Positions 8,057 to 18,228 of a stretch of 64,000 nucleotides of DNA are shown one piece after another. The translations under genes were made by a program, and so were the position numbers. Numbering within the stretch: position 1 is the first letter of the stretch; the number at the start of each line of letters is the position of its first letter. Below the pieces are notes generated by a model. That model searched no databases. It had not been told where the DNA came from and worked only from the letters and a program-made list of their open reading frames with translations. Origin of the DNA: Photorhabdus bodei (lineage in GTDB: Bacteria > Pseudomonadota > Gammaproteobacteria > Enterobacterales > Enterobacteriaceae); contig NZ_NSCM01000012.1 in assembly GCF_003287735.1 (NCBI RefSeq), positions 1 to 64,000 of the forward strand. The letters are read 5' to 3'.

Positions 8057-8183
8057 TATACCTGTCATCCTTCAAGTTGCCTCTTTGTTGGCTACACTCA
8101 CTCACCCCGGTCACATCGTTATCTATGCTCCCGGGGATTCGCTCCCTTGCCGTCGCGATCCGTCTTGAAATCCATAGGGTATA
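8057..8183 (+). repeat. ERIC element
   Basis: A 127-bp copy in the same orientation as 7101-7227, bounded by TATACCT and GGGTATA. Minor differences are GGCTACACTC and GATCCGTCTTG. It abuts the deleted IS256-type element. Confidence 0.9.
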
Positions 8184-8671
8184 GTTAATAAGTGGTATCA
8201 GCCTTCTTTCTCTAATATCCACTCCCTAGATTAGATACTTTGATTTAGTACATGGTGTATCCATGGCATAAAAATCGCAATCAATTTAAGTTCGGGTGTT
8301 TTCCAATACGAACCGTTACAATAGGTAAAATACGAATATTATACACCAAGTTTTAATATTGTGATTACTTTAGCGAATTATCAATAGTATATGAATAATC
8401 AGAACATTAATGCACAGGATTATTTATTAATTCAAAATTATCTAATACCTCTAACAATTCAGGCAACAAAATCCAACTAATTATCAACTGAAAGATTTCA
8501 GAGTAAGAAAAGTCAATGAGAAAGGAACTCAATGCCTTAAGAGTGTTTAGATCTTTTACCATAATATTAAACTTTTCTATAAAAGTATCTTCTGCTGAAA
8601 AAAGGAAATACGACAGTAATACTAAACCGAGTAACCTTTGACGGCGGTTCTTCTTACCCCCACTTATTATC
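8184..8671. other. AT-rich intergenic region upstream of kdp
   Basis: No convincing gene. A 95-codon minus-strand frame (8407-8694) begins inside the KdpE box, lacks a good ribosome binding site and resembles nothing known to me, so it is not called. Confidence 0.5.
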
Positions 8672-8696
8672 ATTTTTACACTTTTTTTACACATCC
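8672..8696 (+). promoter_or_regulatory. KdpE binding site of the kdpF promoter
   Basis: ATTTTTACACTTTTTTTACA followed by CATCC closely matches the T-rich KdpE box of the E. coli kdpFABC promoter (TTTATACTTTTTTTACACCCC). It lies about 75 bp upstream of the kdpF start codon and sits in front of an operon that contains kdpDE itself. Confidence 0.75.
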
Positions 8697-8768
8697 ATTC
8701 ACTCTTTTATCAGCATCTTTGCATCTCCTTACCTAATCTTTACTATCCAAGTTTTCAGGAGATAAGCA

Positions 8769-8858
8769 GTGAGCATATTCTTCATTTCCGGCGCGTTATT
8801 AGTAGCCCTGTTACTGGTTTATCTGATTTATGCGTTACTCCATGCGGAGGATTTTTAA
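8769..8858 (+). CDS. kdpF: K+-transporting ATPase small subunit KdpF
   Basis: A 29-residue single-span membrane peptide (start GTG; MSIFFISGALLVALLLVYLI, then YALLHAEDF). AGGAGA stands six bases before the GTG. Length, hydrophobicity and position immediately before kdpA identify KdpF, which stabilises the KdpABC complex in the inner membrane. Its TAA directly abuts the kdpA ATG. Confidence 0.9.
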   Translation: MSIFFISGALLVALLLVYLIYALLHAEDF

Positions 8859-10565
8859 ATGGCCGCCTCCGCTTTTTTATTGATCTCCAGTTTTTTACTG
8901 ATTCTACTGATGCTGGCAAAACCACTCGGAAACGTTATCGCCAACATGATCGACGGTAATATTCCTCGCGGGCTGACTAAAGCAGAATCTGGCCTTTGGC
9001 GTTGCTGTGGCTTACAAAAACCTGGCGGCACAGTCAAAGAAATGAACTGGTGGCAATATGCATTAGCTATTACTATTTTTAATCTAACTGGACTATTGCT
9101 GCTATTCACGCTTTTAATCACACAACAAGCTCTTCCCCTTAATCCTGAACATTTCCCCGGGCTCAAATGGGATCTGGCGCTGAATACAGCCATCAGCTTT
9201 ATCACCAATACTGATTGGCAGGCATACAGTGGAGAAAACACACTAAGTTACTTTAGCCAAATGACAGGTCTAACCGTGCAGAACTTTCTTTCTGCCGCGA
9301 CCGGTATTGCAGTGGCATTTGCGCTGATACGCGCATTTTCCCGTCATGGCGTCAAAACCGTAGGCAACGCCTGGGTTGATATCACACGTATCACCCTTTA
9401 TCTGCTATTACCGCTGTCTATGGTTATCACGCTCGTTTTTGTCAGCCAGGGAGTGATTCAGAATTTCGAACCGTATCAATTAGCCCATACCATTGAAGGC
9501 CAACCGCGATTGATCCCAATGGGCCCCGTCGCTTCACAGGAAGCCATCAAATTATTGGGCACCAATGGAGGTGGATTCTTTGGGGCTAGCTCATCACACC
9601 CCTTTGAAAATCCAACTGCTATCAGCAATTTCATTCAGATACTGTCTATCTTCTTGATCCCTTGCGCACTCTGTTTTGCCTTTGGGCAAGTGGTTGGTGA
9701 TAACCGTCAAGGGCACACTCTATTGTGGGCAATGAGCATCATCTTTGTCATTGCCACCGTAGGAGTCATGTATGCCGAACTGAAAGGGAATCCCCATTTC
9801 AGTCTGTTAGGTGCCAACAGTAATATCAATATGGAAGGTAAAGAGAACCGCTTTGGCATCCTCGCAACCTCAATTTATGCCGTCGTAACCACCGCCGCTT
9901 CCTGTGGCGCCGTCAATGCCATGCATGATTCTTTCACTGCGCTTGGTGGCATGATCCCAATGTGGTTGATACAAATTGGCGAAGTCGTGTTTGGCGGTGT
10001 GGGTTCTGGTTTATATGGTATGTTACTGTTCGTTCTGCTGACCGTTTTTATCGCCGGTTTAATGATAGGCCGCGCGCCTGAATATCTCGGTAAAAAAATC
10101 GAAGTATTCGAGATGAAAATGGTGGCACTCGCGATTCTGGTTACCCCTACACTGGCTCTTTTAGGAACGGCACTTACCATATCCACTGCCAGTGGACGTG
10201 CCGGTATTCTGAACCCCGGCGCTCACGGTTTCAGTGAAGTGCTCTATGCCCTCTCCTCCGCTGCCAACAATAATGGTAGTGCTTTCGCCGGCCTCAGTAC
10301 CAACAACATGTTCTACAACTTGTTGCTAGCCATCATCCTATTTTTGGGTCGCTTTGGCATGATCCTGCCAGTACTTGCTATTGCCGGTTCTTTGGCCGTA
10401 AAAAAACGCCAGCCTGCCAGCAACGGTACACTCCCCACCTATGACCCACTGTTTATCAGTCTATTGATTTTGACCATCATGCTAATCGGTGCGTTGACTT
10501 TTATTCCGGCTCTGATCCTTGGCCCGGTCATTGAACATTTACAAATCTGGCTAATAGCCCGGTAA
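8859..10565 (+). CDS. kdpA: K+-transporting ATPase subunit KdpA
   Basis: A 568-residue polytopic membrane protein (E. coli KdpA is 557). It carries the K+-selectivity-filter segments of the channel-like subunit, including [18 protein letters not shown] and the later [14 protein letters not shown], and begins with the typical [11 protein letters not shown] segment. It forms the K+ pathway of the Kdp P-type ATPase. It starts directly at the kdpF stop and is followed 20 nt later by kdpB. Confidence 0.97.
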   Translation: MAASAFLLISSFLLILLMLAKPLGNVIANMIDGNIPRGLTKAESGLWRCCGLQKPGGTVKEMNWWQYALAITIFNLTGLLLLFTLLITQQALPLNPEHFPGLKWDLALNTAISFITNTDWQAYSGENTLSYFSQMTGLTVQNFLSAATGIAVAFALIRAFSRHGVKTVGNAWVDITRITLYLLLPLSMVITLVFVSQGVIQNFEPYQLAHTIEGQPRLIPMGPVASQEAIKLLGTNGGGFFGASSSHPFENPTAISNFIQILSIFLIPCALCFAFGQVVGDNRQGHTLLWAMSIIFVIATVGVMYAELKGNPHFSLLGANSNINMEGKENRFGILATSIYAVVTTAASCGAVNAMHDSFTALGGMIPMWLIQIGEVVFGGVGSGLYGMLLFVLLTVFIAGLMIGRAPEYLGKKIEVFEMKMVALAILVTPTLALLGTALTISTASGRAGILNPGAHGFSEVLYALSSAANNNGSAFAGLSTNNMFYNLLLAIILFLGRFGMILPVLAIAGSLAVKKRQPASNGTLPTYDPLFISLLILTIMLIGALTFIPALILGPVIEHLQIWLIAR

Positions 10566-10585
10566 GCGCCAAAGAGAGGAATACC

Positions 10586-12652
10586 ATGACCAACAAGCAA
10601 CAGACATTATTCGAACCTGCTTTGATTCGTAATGCCCTGATTGATTCAGTCAAAAAATGTCATCCGGCTGCACAATGGCGTAACCCAGTAATGTTTGTCG
10701 TCTATCTAGGCAGTGGGTTAACCACCATTTTATGGATTGCCATGTTAGCGGGTCAATTTAACGGAAATGCGCTGTTCACCGGTAACATCGCCTTATGGCT
10801 GTGGTTTACTGTGCTATTCGCTAACTTTGCCGAAGCACTGGCAGAAGGCAGAAGCAAAGCTCAGGCGGCCAGCCTTAAAGGGGTAAGAAAAACCAGTTGG
10901 GCAACTAAACTAAATTCAGCCAATCGTAGTGCAGCCAGAGAGAAAGTCCCTTCTGACAGCCTACGCAAAGGGGATATCGTCATTATTGAAGCTGGTGAAA
11001 CCATCCCTTGCGATGGTGAAGTTATCGAAGGTGGCGCTTCTATTGACGAAAGTGCAATCACCGGAGAATCTGCCCCCGTTATCCGCGAATCTGGCGGTGA
11101 TTTTTCCTCTGTGACTGGCGGTACACATGTGCTATCTGACTGGCTGGTGGTCGAATGTTCAGTTAATCCCGGTGAAACTTTTCTTGACCGCATGATTTCA
11201 ATGGTGGAAGGGGCTAAACGTCGTAAAACCCCAAACGAGATTGCACTGACTATTTTGTTGACTGCTCTAACAATCATCTTTCTATTGGTGTGTGTCACCC
11301 TACTGCCATTTTCAATATTCAGCGTGGAGACTAACCAATCTGGTCAACCTATCACTGTCACGGTATTGATAGCGTTATTAGTTTGTCTTATTCCTACCAC
11401 GATTGGTGGGTTACTTTCTGCCATTGGTGTCGCAGGCATGAGCCGCATGCTAGGTGCCAATGTTATCGCCACCAGCGGACGAGCCGTTGAAGCAGCGGGT
11501 GATGTGGATGTGCTGCTACTGGATAAAACCGGCACTATCACCTTGGGAAATCGCCAAGCCTCTCAGTTTCTGCCCGTACCCGGCATAACGGAACAGCAGT
11601 TAGCGGATGCCGCCCAACTCTCTTCTTTAGCCGATGAAACACCAGAAGGCCGCAGCATTGTCATTCTGGCAAAACAGCGATTCAATCTGCGTAAACGTGA
11701 TCTGCACTCACTGAATGCAACTTTTGTACCTTTCTCTGCCATGACTCGAATGAGTGGTGTTAATGTGGAAAACCGCCTGATCCGCAAAGGCGCTGTCGAT
11801 GCAATCCGCCGCCATATTGAAGTCAATCACGGAAAATTCCCTGAAGCCGTGGAAATTCTGGTACAGACAGTGGCACGTAAAGGAGGTACCCCACTGGTTG
11901 TCGCCGAAAATCAACAGGTGCTGGGAGTTGTCGCGCTAAAAGATATCGTAAAAGGCGGCATTAAAGAGCGATTCAGTGAAATGCGCCGTATGGGAATCAA
12001 GACCGTTATGATTACCGGCGATAACCGTCTGACTGCGGCTGCGATTGCCGCAGAAGCCGGAGTAGATGACTTTTTGGCTGAAGCTACCCCCCAAGCCAAA
12101 CTAGCCCTGATCCGCCAATATCAATCCGAAGGGCGTCTGGTCGCCATGACAGGTGATGGCACTAATGATGCCCCTGCTCTTGCTCAAGCCGATGTTGCCG
12201 TTGCTATGAATTCAGGCACTCAAGCCGCCAAGGAAGCCGGCAATATGGTGGATCTGGATTCCAACCCAACCAAACTGATCGAAGTTGTCCATATTGGTAA
12301 ACAGATGTTGATGACGCGTGGCTCTCTGACCACATTCAGTATCGCCAATGATATCGCAAAATATTTTGCCATTATCCCGGCGGCGTTCGCCGTCACTTAT
12401 CCACAATTAAATGTCTTGAATATCATGCACCTGCACTCGCCTACTTCGGCGGTTTTATCGACAGTTATCTTTAACGCACTGATTATTGTTTTCTTGATCC
12501 CATTGGCTCTAAAAGGCGTGAGCTACCGCCCAATGAATGCATCGTCGCTTTTACGCCGCAACCTGTGGATTTATGGTCTGGGTGGTCTGATAACGCCTTT
12601 CATCGGCATCAAACTGATAGATATGTTGCTGACTTTGCTGATACTTAAATAA
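10586..12652 (+). CDS. kdpB: K+-transporting P-type ATPase subunit KdpB
   Basis: A 688-residue P-type ATPase catalytic subunit. Motifs in order are the actuator loop [10 protein letters not shown], the transmembrane [15 protein letters not shown], the phosphorylation site [12 protein letters not shown] (near residue 310), the nucleotide-binding domain with FSAMTRMSG, and the hinge [21 protein letters not shown]. It couples ATP hydrolysis to K+ transport through KdpA in the inner membrane. AGAGAGGAAT precedes the ATG. Confidence 0.97.
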   Translation: MTNKQQTLFEPALIRNALIDSVKKCHPAAQWRNPVMFVVYLGSGLTTILWIAMLAGQFNGNALFTGNIALWLWFTVLFANFAEALAEGRSKAQAASLKGVRKTSWATKLNSANRSAAREKVPSDSLRKGDIVIIEAGETIPCDGEVIEGGASIDESAITGESAPVIRESGGDFSSVTGGTHVLSDWLVVECSVNPGETFLDRMISMVEGAKRRKTPNEIALTILLTALTIIFLLVCVTLLPFSIFSVETNQSGQPITVTVLIALLVCLIPTTIGGLLSAIGVAGMSRMLGANVIATSGRAVEAAGDVDVLLLDKTGTITLGNRQASQFLPVPGITEQQLADAAQLSSLADETPEGRSIVILAKQRFNLRKRDLHSLNATFVPFSAMTRMSGVNVENRLIRKGAVDAIRRHIEVNHGKFPEAVEILVQTVARKGGTPLVVAENQQVLGVVALKDIVKGGIKERFSEMRRMGIKTVMITGDNRLTAAAIAAEAGVDDFLAEATPQAKLALIRQYQSEGRLVAMTGDGTNDAPALAQADVAVAMNSGTQAAKEAGNMVDLDSNPTKLIEVVHIGKQMLMTRGSLTTFSIANDIAKYFAIIPAAFAVTYPQLNVLNIMHLHSPTSAVLSTVIFNALIIVFLIPLALKGVSYRPMNASSLLRRNLWIYGLGGLITPFIGIKLIDMLLTLLILK

Positions 12653-12663
12653 AGGTGATGAAA

Positions 12664-13245
12664 ATGATTTGGTTACGTTCTTCTATTGTGTTGCTGATAT
12701 TTCTGACACTGATTACCGGCGTAGCTTATCCATTGCTGGCAACAGGTTTGTCAGAACTGATGTTTCCTTATCAAGCACAAGGCTCTATGGTTAAACAAGG
12801 TGGTCAACCCGTTGGCTCTGAACTGATTGGTCAACCCTTCACTAAGGCGATCTATTTTCAGGGTCGCCCTTCTGCTACCGTAGATTATCCCTATAACCCC
12901 CAATCCTCTGGTGGCAGCAATTTAGCGCCCTCCAACCCGATATTGGATGATGAAATCAAACGTAGAGTTGAACAACTGCGTCAATTTAACCGTCAACCAG
13001 ACATTCCTGTACCGGTTGATCTGGTCACCGCATCCGCTAGCGGTCTTGATCCTCACATCTCACCCGCCGCCGCTGACTTTCAAGCACAGAGAGTCGCTGA
13101 TGCACGCCATTTACCGATTAAAGTGATAAAGCGATTAATCAAGGATAATATTGAGCCACCACCATCGGAATTCCTCGGTGAGCCAGTGATTAATGTGTTA
13201 AAACTTAATCTTGCCCTTGATAATTTGCACAAGAAAAAACAGTAA
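12664..13245 (+). CDS. kdpC: K+-transporting ATPase subunit KdpC
   Basis: A ~193-residue protein with one N-terminal membrane span ([20 protein letters not shown]) and a periplasmic domain with the family motifs [28 protein letters not shown] and [14 protein letters not shown]. It is the assembly/accessory subunit of KdpFABC. Three start codons lie within ten bases (GTG 12655, ATG 12658, ATG 12664). I prefer 12664: its N-terminus aligns with E. coli KdpC and AAAGG lies eight bases upstream. It is practically coupled to kdpB (TAA at 12650-12652). Confidence 0.95.
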   Translation: MIWLRSSIVLLIFLTLITGVAYPLLATGLSELMFPYQAQGSMVKQGGQPVGSELIGQPFTKAIYFQGRPSATVDYPYNPQSSGGSNLAPSNPILDDEIKRRVEQLRQFNRQPDIPVPVDLVTASASGLDPHISPAAADFQAQRVADARHLPIKVIKRLIKDNIEPPPSEFLGEPVINVLKLNLALDNLHKKKQ

Positions 13246-13253
13246 GGCTGAAC

Positions 13254-15947
13254 ATGGATCAACACGAACCACAGCGCCCTGACCCGGATGAATTACTGAC
13301 ACTGGTTAATGAGAAACAGCGCGGTAAATTAAAAATATTTTTCGGTGCCTGCGCTGGCGTGGGAAAAACCTATGCTATGTTGCAGGAAGCGCAAAGATTG
13401 CGTGCTCAAGGGCTGGATATGGTTATCGGCGTGGTAGAAACCCATGAGCGGCAAGACACCGCCGCTTTACTTGATGGTCTGCCACAATTGCCCCTGAAAC
13501 AGATCCAATATCGACGGCGCAGAATCAGCGTCTTTGATCTTGATGCCGCCATTGCCCGCCACCCAGCCATCATTTTGATGGATGAGTTGGCATTCAGTAA
13601 TCCTCACACCAACCGTCATCCCAAACGCTGGCAGGACGTTGAAGAATTACTTGAGGCTGGCATAGATGTACTGACTACCATCAACGTTCAGCATCTGGAA
13701 AGCCTCAATGATGTTGTGGGGGATATTACTGGTATCCGGGTCAGGGAAACCGTCCCTGATCATATCTTTGATCAGGCGAATGAAATTGTCTTAGTTGATC
13801 TGCCCCCAGATGATCTGCGCCAGCGGCTCCATGAAGGTAAGGTCTATATCCCTAGCCAGGCAGAACGCGCCATTGAACATTTTTTCCGCAAAGGTAATTT
13901 AATTGCATTACGAGAGCTCGCTTTACGCCGGACGGCTGATCGCGTGGATGATCAAATGCGTGCTTTCCGCGACACACAAGGGCATGAACCGGTCTGGCAT
14001 ACCCGTGATAATCTTCTACTCTGCATTGGTAATAGCTCAGGCAATGAAAAGCTCATCCGCACTGCCGCTCGCCTCGCAGCCCGATTAGGCTGTATCTGGC
14101 ATGCAATTTACGTTGAAACCCCAAAACTGTACCAACTACCCGAAGGTAAACGGCGCACTATCTTAAAAGCACTCAGATTAGCGCATGAATTGGGGGCTGA
14201 AACCGCGACACTTTCCGATTCAAACAAAGAAAAAGCGGTATTACGTTATGCCAGAGAACATAACCTCGGCAAAATTCTGATAGGCCGTCGCTGTACCTCC
14301 AAACAGAAGCTGTTTGGCTGGCAATGGCGCCCAGGTTTTGCTGACCGACTGGGAAAACTAGGACCAGATTTGGATCTAGTGATTGTCGCATTAGAAGAGC
14401 GCAGCCGATGGGATAAAGAACAGGACAACCGCTCTGTCAGTGAAAAATGGCGAGTACAGATTCAGGGCTGCCTGATCGCTATTGCTCTCTGTACACTTAT
14501 TACCCTGTTCTCCAGAACATTCTTGCTGACCCTTGATAAAGCCAATCTTGTCACGCTTTATCTGCTTGGCGTCGTTATCATTGCGCTATTTTACGGACGC
14601 CAACCATCAATCTTTGCCGCTTTCATTAATGTCATCAGTTTCGATATCTTCTTTGTACAGCCTCATTGGTCTCTTGCTGTTACCGATATGCAGTACCTGC
14701 TGACCTTTACTGTCATGCTAATAGTCGGTGTCGTTGTCGGAAACCTCACAGCGGGAATGAGATATCAGGCGCGAATTGCCCGTTACCGCGAACAACGAAC
14801 CCGCAATCTCTACGAAATGACCCGTGAACTGAGCCGGGCGCTGAATGAAGAAGACATTGCCCGTACCAGCTACCATTTTCTTGCCAATGGTTTTCAGGCT
14901 AAAACCGGCCTCTTTTTACCCAACGAAGATGGTAATTTATATCAACTCACGACCAATAATGGCGGTCATATGTTGATTGATGATGCCATTGCAAAATGGA
15001 GTTTTGATAAAAATCTGCCGGCTGGAGCGGGAACAGATACCTTACCTAGCGTACCTTACCAACTACAGCCTATCGCTACACCTTCTCAGACACTGGCTGT
15101 ATTAGCTATTGAGCCATCCTATTTGCGCCAATTACTGATCCCTGAACAACAGCGATTGCTGCAAACATTTACCGGCCTGATCGCCAATGCACTGGAAAGA
15201 TTGCAACTCTCACGCCGGGCAGAATCCGCTAAATTGGATACAGAGCGGGAACAGTTACGTAACTCGCTTCTGGCGGCCCTGTCTCACGATTTACGCACAC
15301 CGCTGACCGTCCTATTCGGACAAGCGGAAATCCTGATGTTGGATTTATCAGCCGAAGGCTCTCCACATACCAAACAGGTGAATCAGATTCGTCAACAAAT
15401 TCTCAGCACTTCCCGTCTGGTTAATAACTTACTGGACATGGCGCGTATCCAATCGGGAGGCATTCAGCTCAATCTGGAATGGCAATCGCTGGAAGAGATC
15501 GTCGGCAGTACCTTACGTTCGCTGGAATATGCACTCAACCGTCATCCCGTTGCAGTTTCCCTGCCATCCGATTTACTATTGCATTGTGATGCCAGTTTAC
15601 TGGAGCGGGTATTTGTCAACCTGTTGGAAAATGCAATCAAATATACCGATGAGCAAATACCACTAGGTATTAAAGCAACAACAGAAAAAAATCAAATTCA
15701 TATTGAAGTTTGGGATGCAGGTAAAGGCATTCCGCCGGAACAAGAACAATTAATTTTCGATAAATTCTCCCGCGCTCGCAAAGAGTCTGCTATTCCAGGA
15801 GTGGGCCTTGGATTAGCAATTTGCCGGGCAATTATTGAAATCCACCAAGGAAAGATTTGGGCAACCAATAACGAAAAAGGTGGAGCAAGTTTTCACTTTG
15901 TTCTACCGTTAGAGAAACCACCTGAAATTATTACTGAGGAGATGTGA
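13254..15947 (+). CDS. kdpD: Osmosensitive K+ channel sensor histidine kinase KdpD
   Basis: An 897-residue membrane sensor. The N-terminal KdpD domain has a Walker A motif (GACAGVGKT, 31-39) and is followed by a USP-like cytosolic segment. Four close transmembrane helices sit about 398-500, then a GAF-like region and the kinase core: H-box ALSHDLRTPLT (about 680), N-box NLLENAIKYTD, G-boxes DAGKGIP and GVGLGL. It phosphorylates KdpE under low K+ or osmotic stress. It begins 8 nt after kdpC and its stop overlaps the kdpE start. Confidence 0.97.
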   Translation: MDQHEPQRPDPDELLTLVNEKQRGKLKIFFGACAGVGKTYAMLQEAQRLRAQGLDMVIGVVETHERQDTAALLDGLPQLPLKQIQYRRRRISVFDLDAAIARHPAIILMDELAFSNPHTNRHPKRWQDVEELLEAGIDVLTTINVQHLESLNDVVGDITGIRVRETVPDHIFDQANEIVLVDLPPDDLRQRLHEGKVYIPSQAERAIEHFFRKGNLIALRELALRRTADRVDDQMRAFRDTQGHEPVWHTRDNLLLCIGNSSGNEKLIRTAARLAARLGCIWHAIYVETPKLYQLPEGKRRTILKALRLAHELGAETATLSDSNKEKAVLRYAREHNLGKILIGRRCTSKQKLFGWQWRPGFADRLGKLGPDLDLVIVALEERSRWDKEQDNRSVSEKWRVQIQGCLIAIALCTLITLFSRTFLLTLDKANLVTLYLLGVVIIALFYGRQPSIFAAFINVISFDIFFVQPHWSLAVTDMQYLLTFTVMLIVGVVVGNLTAGMRYQARIARYREQRTRNLYEMTRELSRALNEEDIARTSYHFLANGFQAKTGLFLPNEDGNLYQLTTNNGGHMLIDDAIAKWSFDKNLPAGAGTDTLPSVPYQLQPIATPSQTLAVLAIEPSYLRQLLIPEQQRLLQTFTGLIANALERLQLSRRAESAKLDTEREQLRNSLLAALSHDLRTPLTVLFGQAEILMLDLSAEGSPHTKQVNQIRQQILSTSRLVNNLLDMARIQSGGIQLNLEWQSLEEIVGSTLRSLEYALNRHPVAVSLPSDLLLHCDASLLERVFVNLLENAIKYTDEQIPLGIKATTEKNQIHIEVWDAGKGIPPEQEQLIFDKFSRARKESAIPGVGLGLAICRAIIEIHQGKIWATNNEKGGASFHFVLPLEKPPEIITEEM

Positions 15948-16636
15948 TTATTACCAACAATAACACCATTTTGATTATTGAAGATGAAAAAGAGATCCGA
16001 CGCTTTGTTCGACTAGCGTTGGAAGGTAAAGGCTATCGCGTATTTGACAGTGATACGCTGAAATGGGGCCTAATTGAAGCGGGAACCCGCAAGCCTGACT
16101 TAATTATTCTTGATTTGGGCTTGCCGGATGGTGACGGTATTAATTTGATCCGTGATCTACGCCAATGGAGCGCAATTCCCGTTATTGTTCTTTCTGCCCG
16201 CGATAAAGAAGCGGATAAAGTTGCAGCATTGGATGCCGGCGCTGATGACTATCTGAGTAAACCCTTTGGCATCAGTGAACTATTGGCAAGAGTCCGGGTT
16301 GCCTTACGCCGTTTTGCCAGAACTAATAAAGAAGAATCGATCGTTCATTTTTCTGATGTCGTTGTCGATTTGGTTAACCGCCGAATCACCAAAAACGATG
16401 AAGAACTGCATCTAACCCCGATTGAATTCCGGTTACTAGGTGAATTATTGGCGAATAGCGGCAAAGTACTCACCCAACGCCAATTACTCAACCAAGTTTG
16501 GGGTCCTAATTATGTTGAACACAACCATTATTTACGGATTTATATGGGGCATTTACGACAAAAATTAGAAACCGACCCAACCAGACCAAAACATTTATTG
16601 ACTGAAACCGGCATTGGCTATCGGTTTATGCCTTAA
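15944..16636 (+). CDS. kdpE: Response regulator KdpE
   Basis: A 230-residue OmpR/PhoB-type regulator. The receiver domain (1-120) has the acidic pocket IIEDEKE, the phospho-acceptor in ILDLGLPDGDG (Asp57) and Lys in LSKPFG. The C-terminal winged helix (about 130-230) has LTPIEFRLLGELLANSGKVL. The start is GTG, overlapping the kdpD stop (ATGTGA) behind GAGGAG. It activates kdpFABC; the box at 8672-8696 is its expected site. Confidence 0.96.
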   Translation: MIITNNNTILIIEDEKEIRRFVRLALEGKGYRVFDSDTLKWGLIEAGTRKPDLIILDLGLPDGDGINLIRDLRQWSAIPVIVLSARDKEADKVAALDAGADDYLSKPFGISELLARVRVALRRFARTNKEESIVHFSDVVVDLVNRRITKNDEELHLTPIEFRLLGELLANSGKVLTQRQLLNQVWGPNYVEHNHYLRIYMGHLRQKLETDPTRPKHLLTETGIGYRFMP

Positions 16637-16675
16637 TGCCTGAGACACAAATCGAATCACTTCATATCTCAGGCA
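16637..16675. terminator. Hairpin after kdpE
   Basis: TGCCTGAGA pairs with TCTCAGGCA across a 21-nt loop; AATTAATATCTC follows. It sits between convergent kdpE and the HAD gene and probably ends the kdp transcript. Confidence 0.45.
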
Positions 16676-16706
16676 ATTAATATCTCTCAGCAAAGCTGAT
16701 ATCCGC

Positions 16707-17519
16707 TTATTTCACCTGACACACATGTTCAGATAAATAATAAGCGACAGACTCTTCGCGGCAAGAACCAATAATATCAGCGTAAGGAAGCGCTTGTTTA
16801 ACCCTATCCTGTGCAGTGCCCATGATGACCCCTTTAGCTACGGTTGAAAGCATTTCCACATCATTCATACCGTCACCAAACGCAATCGTTTTATTAATTG
16901 GGACGCCAAGAAACTCAGCTAACTGAATTAAAGCTTGTCCCTTTGAAACACCACGGTCCATCACTTCTAGACACCAAGGAAATGAGAAAGCGACACTGAC
17001 ATGATCAGAAAATAGATCAATTAAATGACGTTCTAATTTAACCAACGCATCATGATCTCTCTTCTTGTGAATGAAAAAGATTTTCTCAACCGCATCACAA
17101 GGCATTTCATCAGCCTGCCTAACCGCGGGATTAAAATTATCATTCTGATTAAAATCATTGAAACTATGGTGTAGCTCACTGGTTAACCATTGAGAACCAT
17201 AATACATATTAATCACTAAATCCTGATCCGCCTGTGTTTCCTCAATCACTCTTTTTACTACATCACCCGGTAGATATTGTCTGATATCCAATTTTTTACA
17301 GGCACTGGTCAATCTGGCGCCATTAGATGTAATCAGATGTACAGGTATATCAAAGTCACCAATAATAGAATTAACATCAGCATGATGCCTGCCGGTGGCA
17401 AATACGATCTGCTTGCCTTTATTTGACAAATTAGTCAACACCTGATAGGTAAATTCACCTATCGTATCCCCATGAAGTAATAGAGTTCCATCAAGATCTG
17501 TAGCAATAAGATTATACAT
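16707..17519 (-). CDS. Cof-type HAD phosphatase, last gene of the biosynthetic operon
   Basis: A 270-residue Cof/YidA-type HAD hydrolase. It has the nucleophile motif DLDGTLL (Asp8, Asp10), FATGR, then TSNGA, and the metal-binding AFGDGMNDVEML. I use the ATG at 17519, behind GGAAAGCGCTC; the in-frame ATG at 17537 has no ribosome site. The family removes phosphate from small sugar phosphates, nucleotides or cofactors. It lies 34 nt after the formyltransferase gene on the same strand. In context it could dephosphorylate or release a pathway intermediate, but it may also be a housekeeping phosphatase. Confidence 0.8.
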   Translation of the reverse strand: MYNLIATDLDGTLLLHGDTIGEFTYQVLTNLSNKGKQIVFATGRHHADVNSIIGDFDIPVHLITSNGARLTSACKKLDIRQYLPGDVVKRVIEETQADQDLVINMYYGSQWLTSELHHSFNDFNQNDNFNPAVRQADEMPCDAVEKIFFIHKKRDHDALVKLERHLIDLFSDHVSVAFSFPWCLEVMDRGVSKGQALIQLAEFLGVPINKTIAFGDGMNDVEMLSTVAKGVIMGTAQDRVKQALPYADIIGSCREESVAYYLSEHVCQVK

Positions 17520-17553
17520 GAGCGCTTTCCGGTACATTAATAACTACTATTAT

Positions 17554-18228
17554 CTATGCTTGATTCAGCAACTCAAGCGATGCTTTCTTGGTAAATGTCA
17601 TCCTTTCTTCCAGACTATGATTGTCCTTTTCATAATAAATTGTTGCCTCTGAATCAATCTGAGGTCTTGGTGTTATTTTTTCCAATATTAGCATCGTGTC
17701 AAGGAATAATTGTCTGGAATAGTTAATAGCCCTTGTATAAGTATCAATAACCTCTTCAAATTCAGGGTAAATAGCAAATGAGATCTGATTGACAATTGGC
17801 CCGGCGTCAATACCCTCATTAATTTCATGGATCGTCACACCGTGGGACTGTTCTCCATTTTTCAAAGCCCAGTTTACCGGCCTTACGCCGCGATATTTAG
17901 GTAAATAGGACAGATGGATATTCAAGATTTTCTTACACGAATTAATGAATTTTAACGGTAATATCCGCTTATGAAATACGACAAAGCATAAATCGCAAGT
18001 GAAATCACCACTTTCATAGCCGGGTAAATTTTCAACCTTATTATCCTCAATAACAGAAATATTATTTTGATAACAGAAGTCGATTAACGTCTGATCAGTG
18101 CTTACAGGTTCGAATTTATCTGCCACCACGTGCGATATTTTATAGTCTTTATGATTTAAGAAATATTGACAAATGAAAATTGCCAATTCTCCTTTACCAC
18201 AAATTACCACTGTTTTGGGATTATTCAT
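17554..18228 (-). CDS. Formyltransferase (GART/Fmt-type hydrolase fold)
   Basis: A 225-residue protein with one formyl-transferase domain. The catalytic Asn103-x-His105 lies in NIHLSYLPKYRG and the Asp141 in EINEGIDAGPIV; the spacing equals the Asn106/His108/Asp144 triad of E. coli PurN. It lacks the C-terminal domain of methionyl-tRNA formyltransferase. The expected donor is 10-formyl-tetrahydrofolate and the acceptor an amine or N-hydroxyamine. The ATG at 18228 overlaps the upstream stop by 4 nt (ATGA) behind AGAGG, so it is coupled to the fusion gene. I infer it formylates the N-hydroxylated intermediate of this cluster. Confidence 0.85.
   Translation of the reverse strand: MNNPKTVVICGKGELAIFICQYFLNHKDYKISHVVADKFEPVSTDQTLIDFCYQNNISVIEDNKVENLPGYESGDFTCDLCFVVFHKRILPLKFINSCKKILNIHLSYLPKYRGVRPVNWALKNGEQSHGVTIHEINEGIDAGPIVNQISFAIYPEFEEVIDTYTRAINYSRQLFLDTMLILEKITPRPQIDSEATIYYEKDNHSLEERMTFTKKASLELLNQA

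Noticed and set aside
8407..8694. 95-codon minus-strand frame upstream of kdpF
   Set aside because: Its start lies in the KdpE box, it has no convincing ribosome site and resembles no family; probably chance in AT-rich DNA.
10861..11298. 145-codon minus-strand frame inside kdpB
   Set aside because: Shadow of the kdpB reading frame; no family features and no ribosome site.
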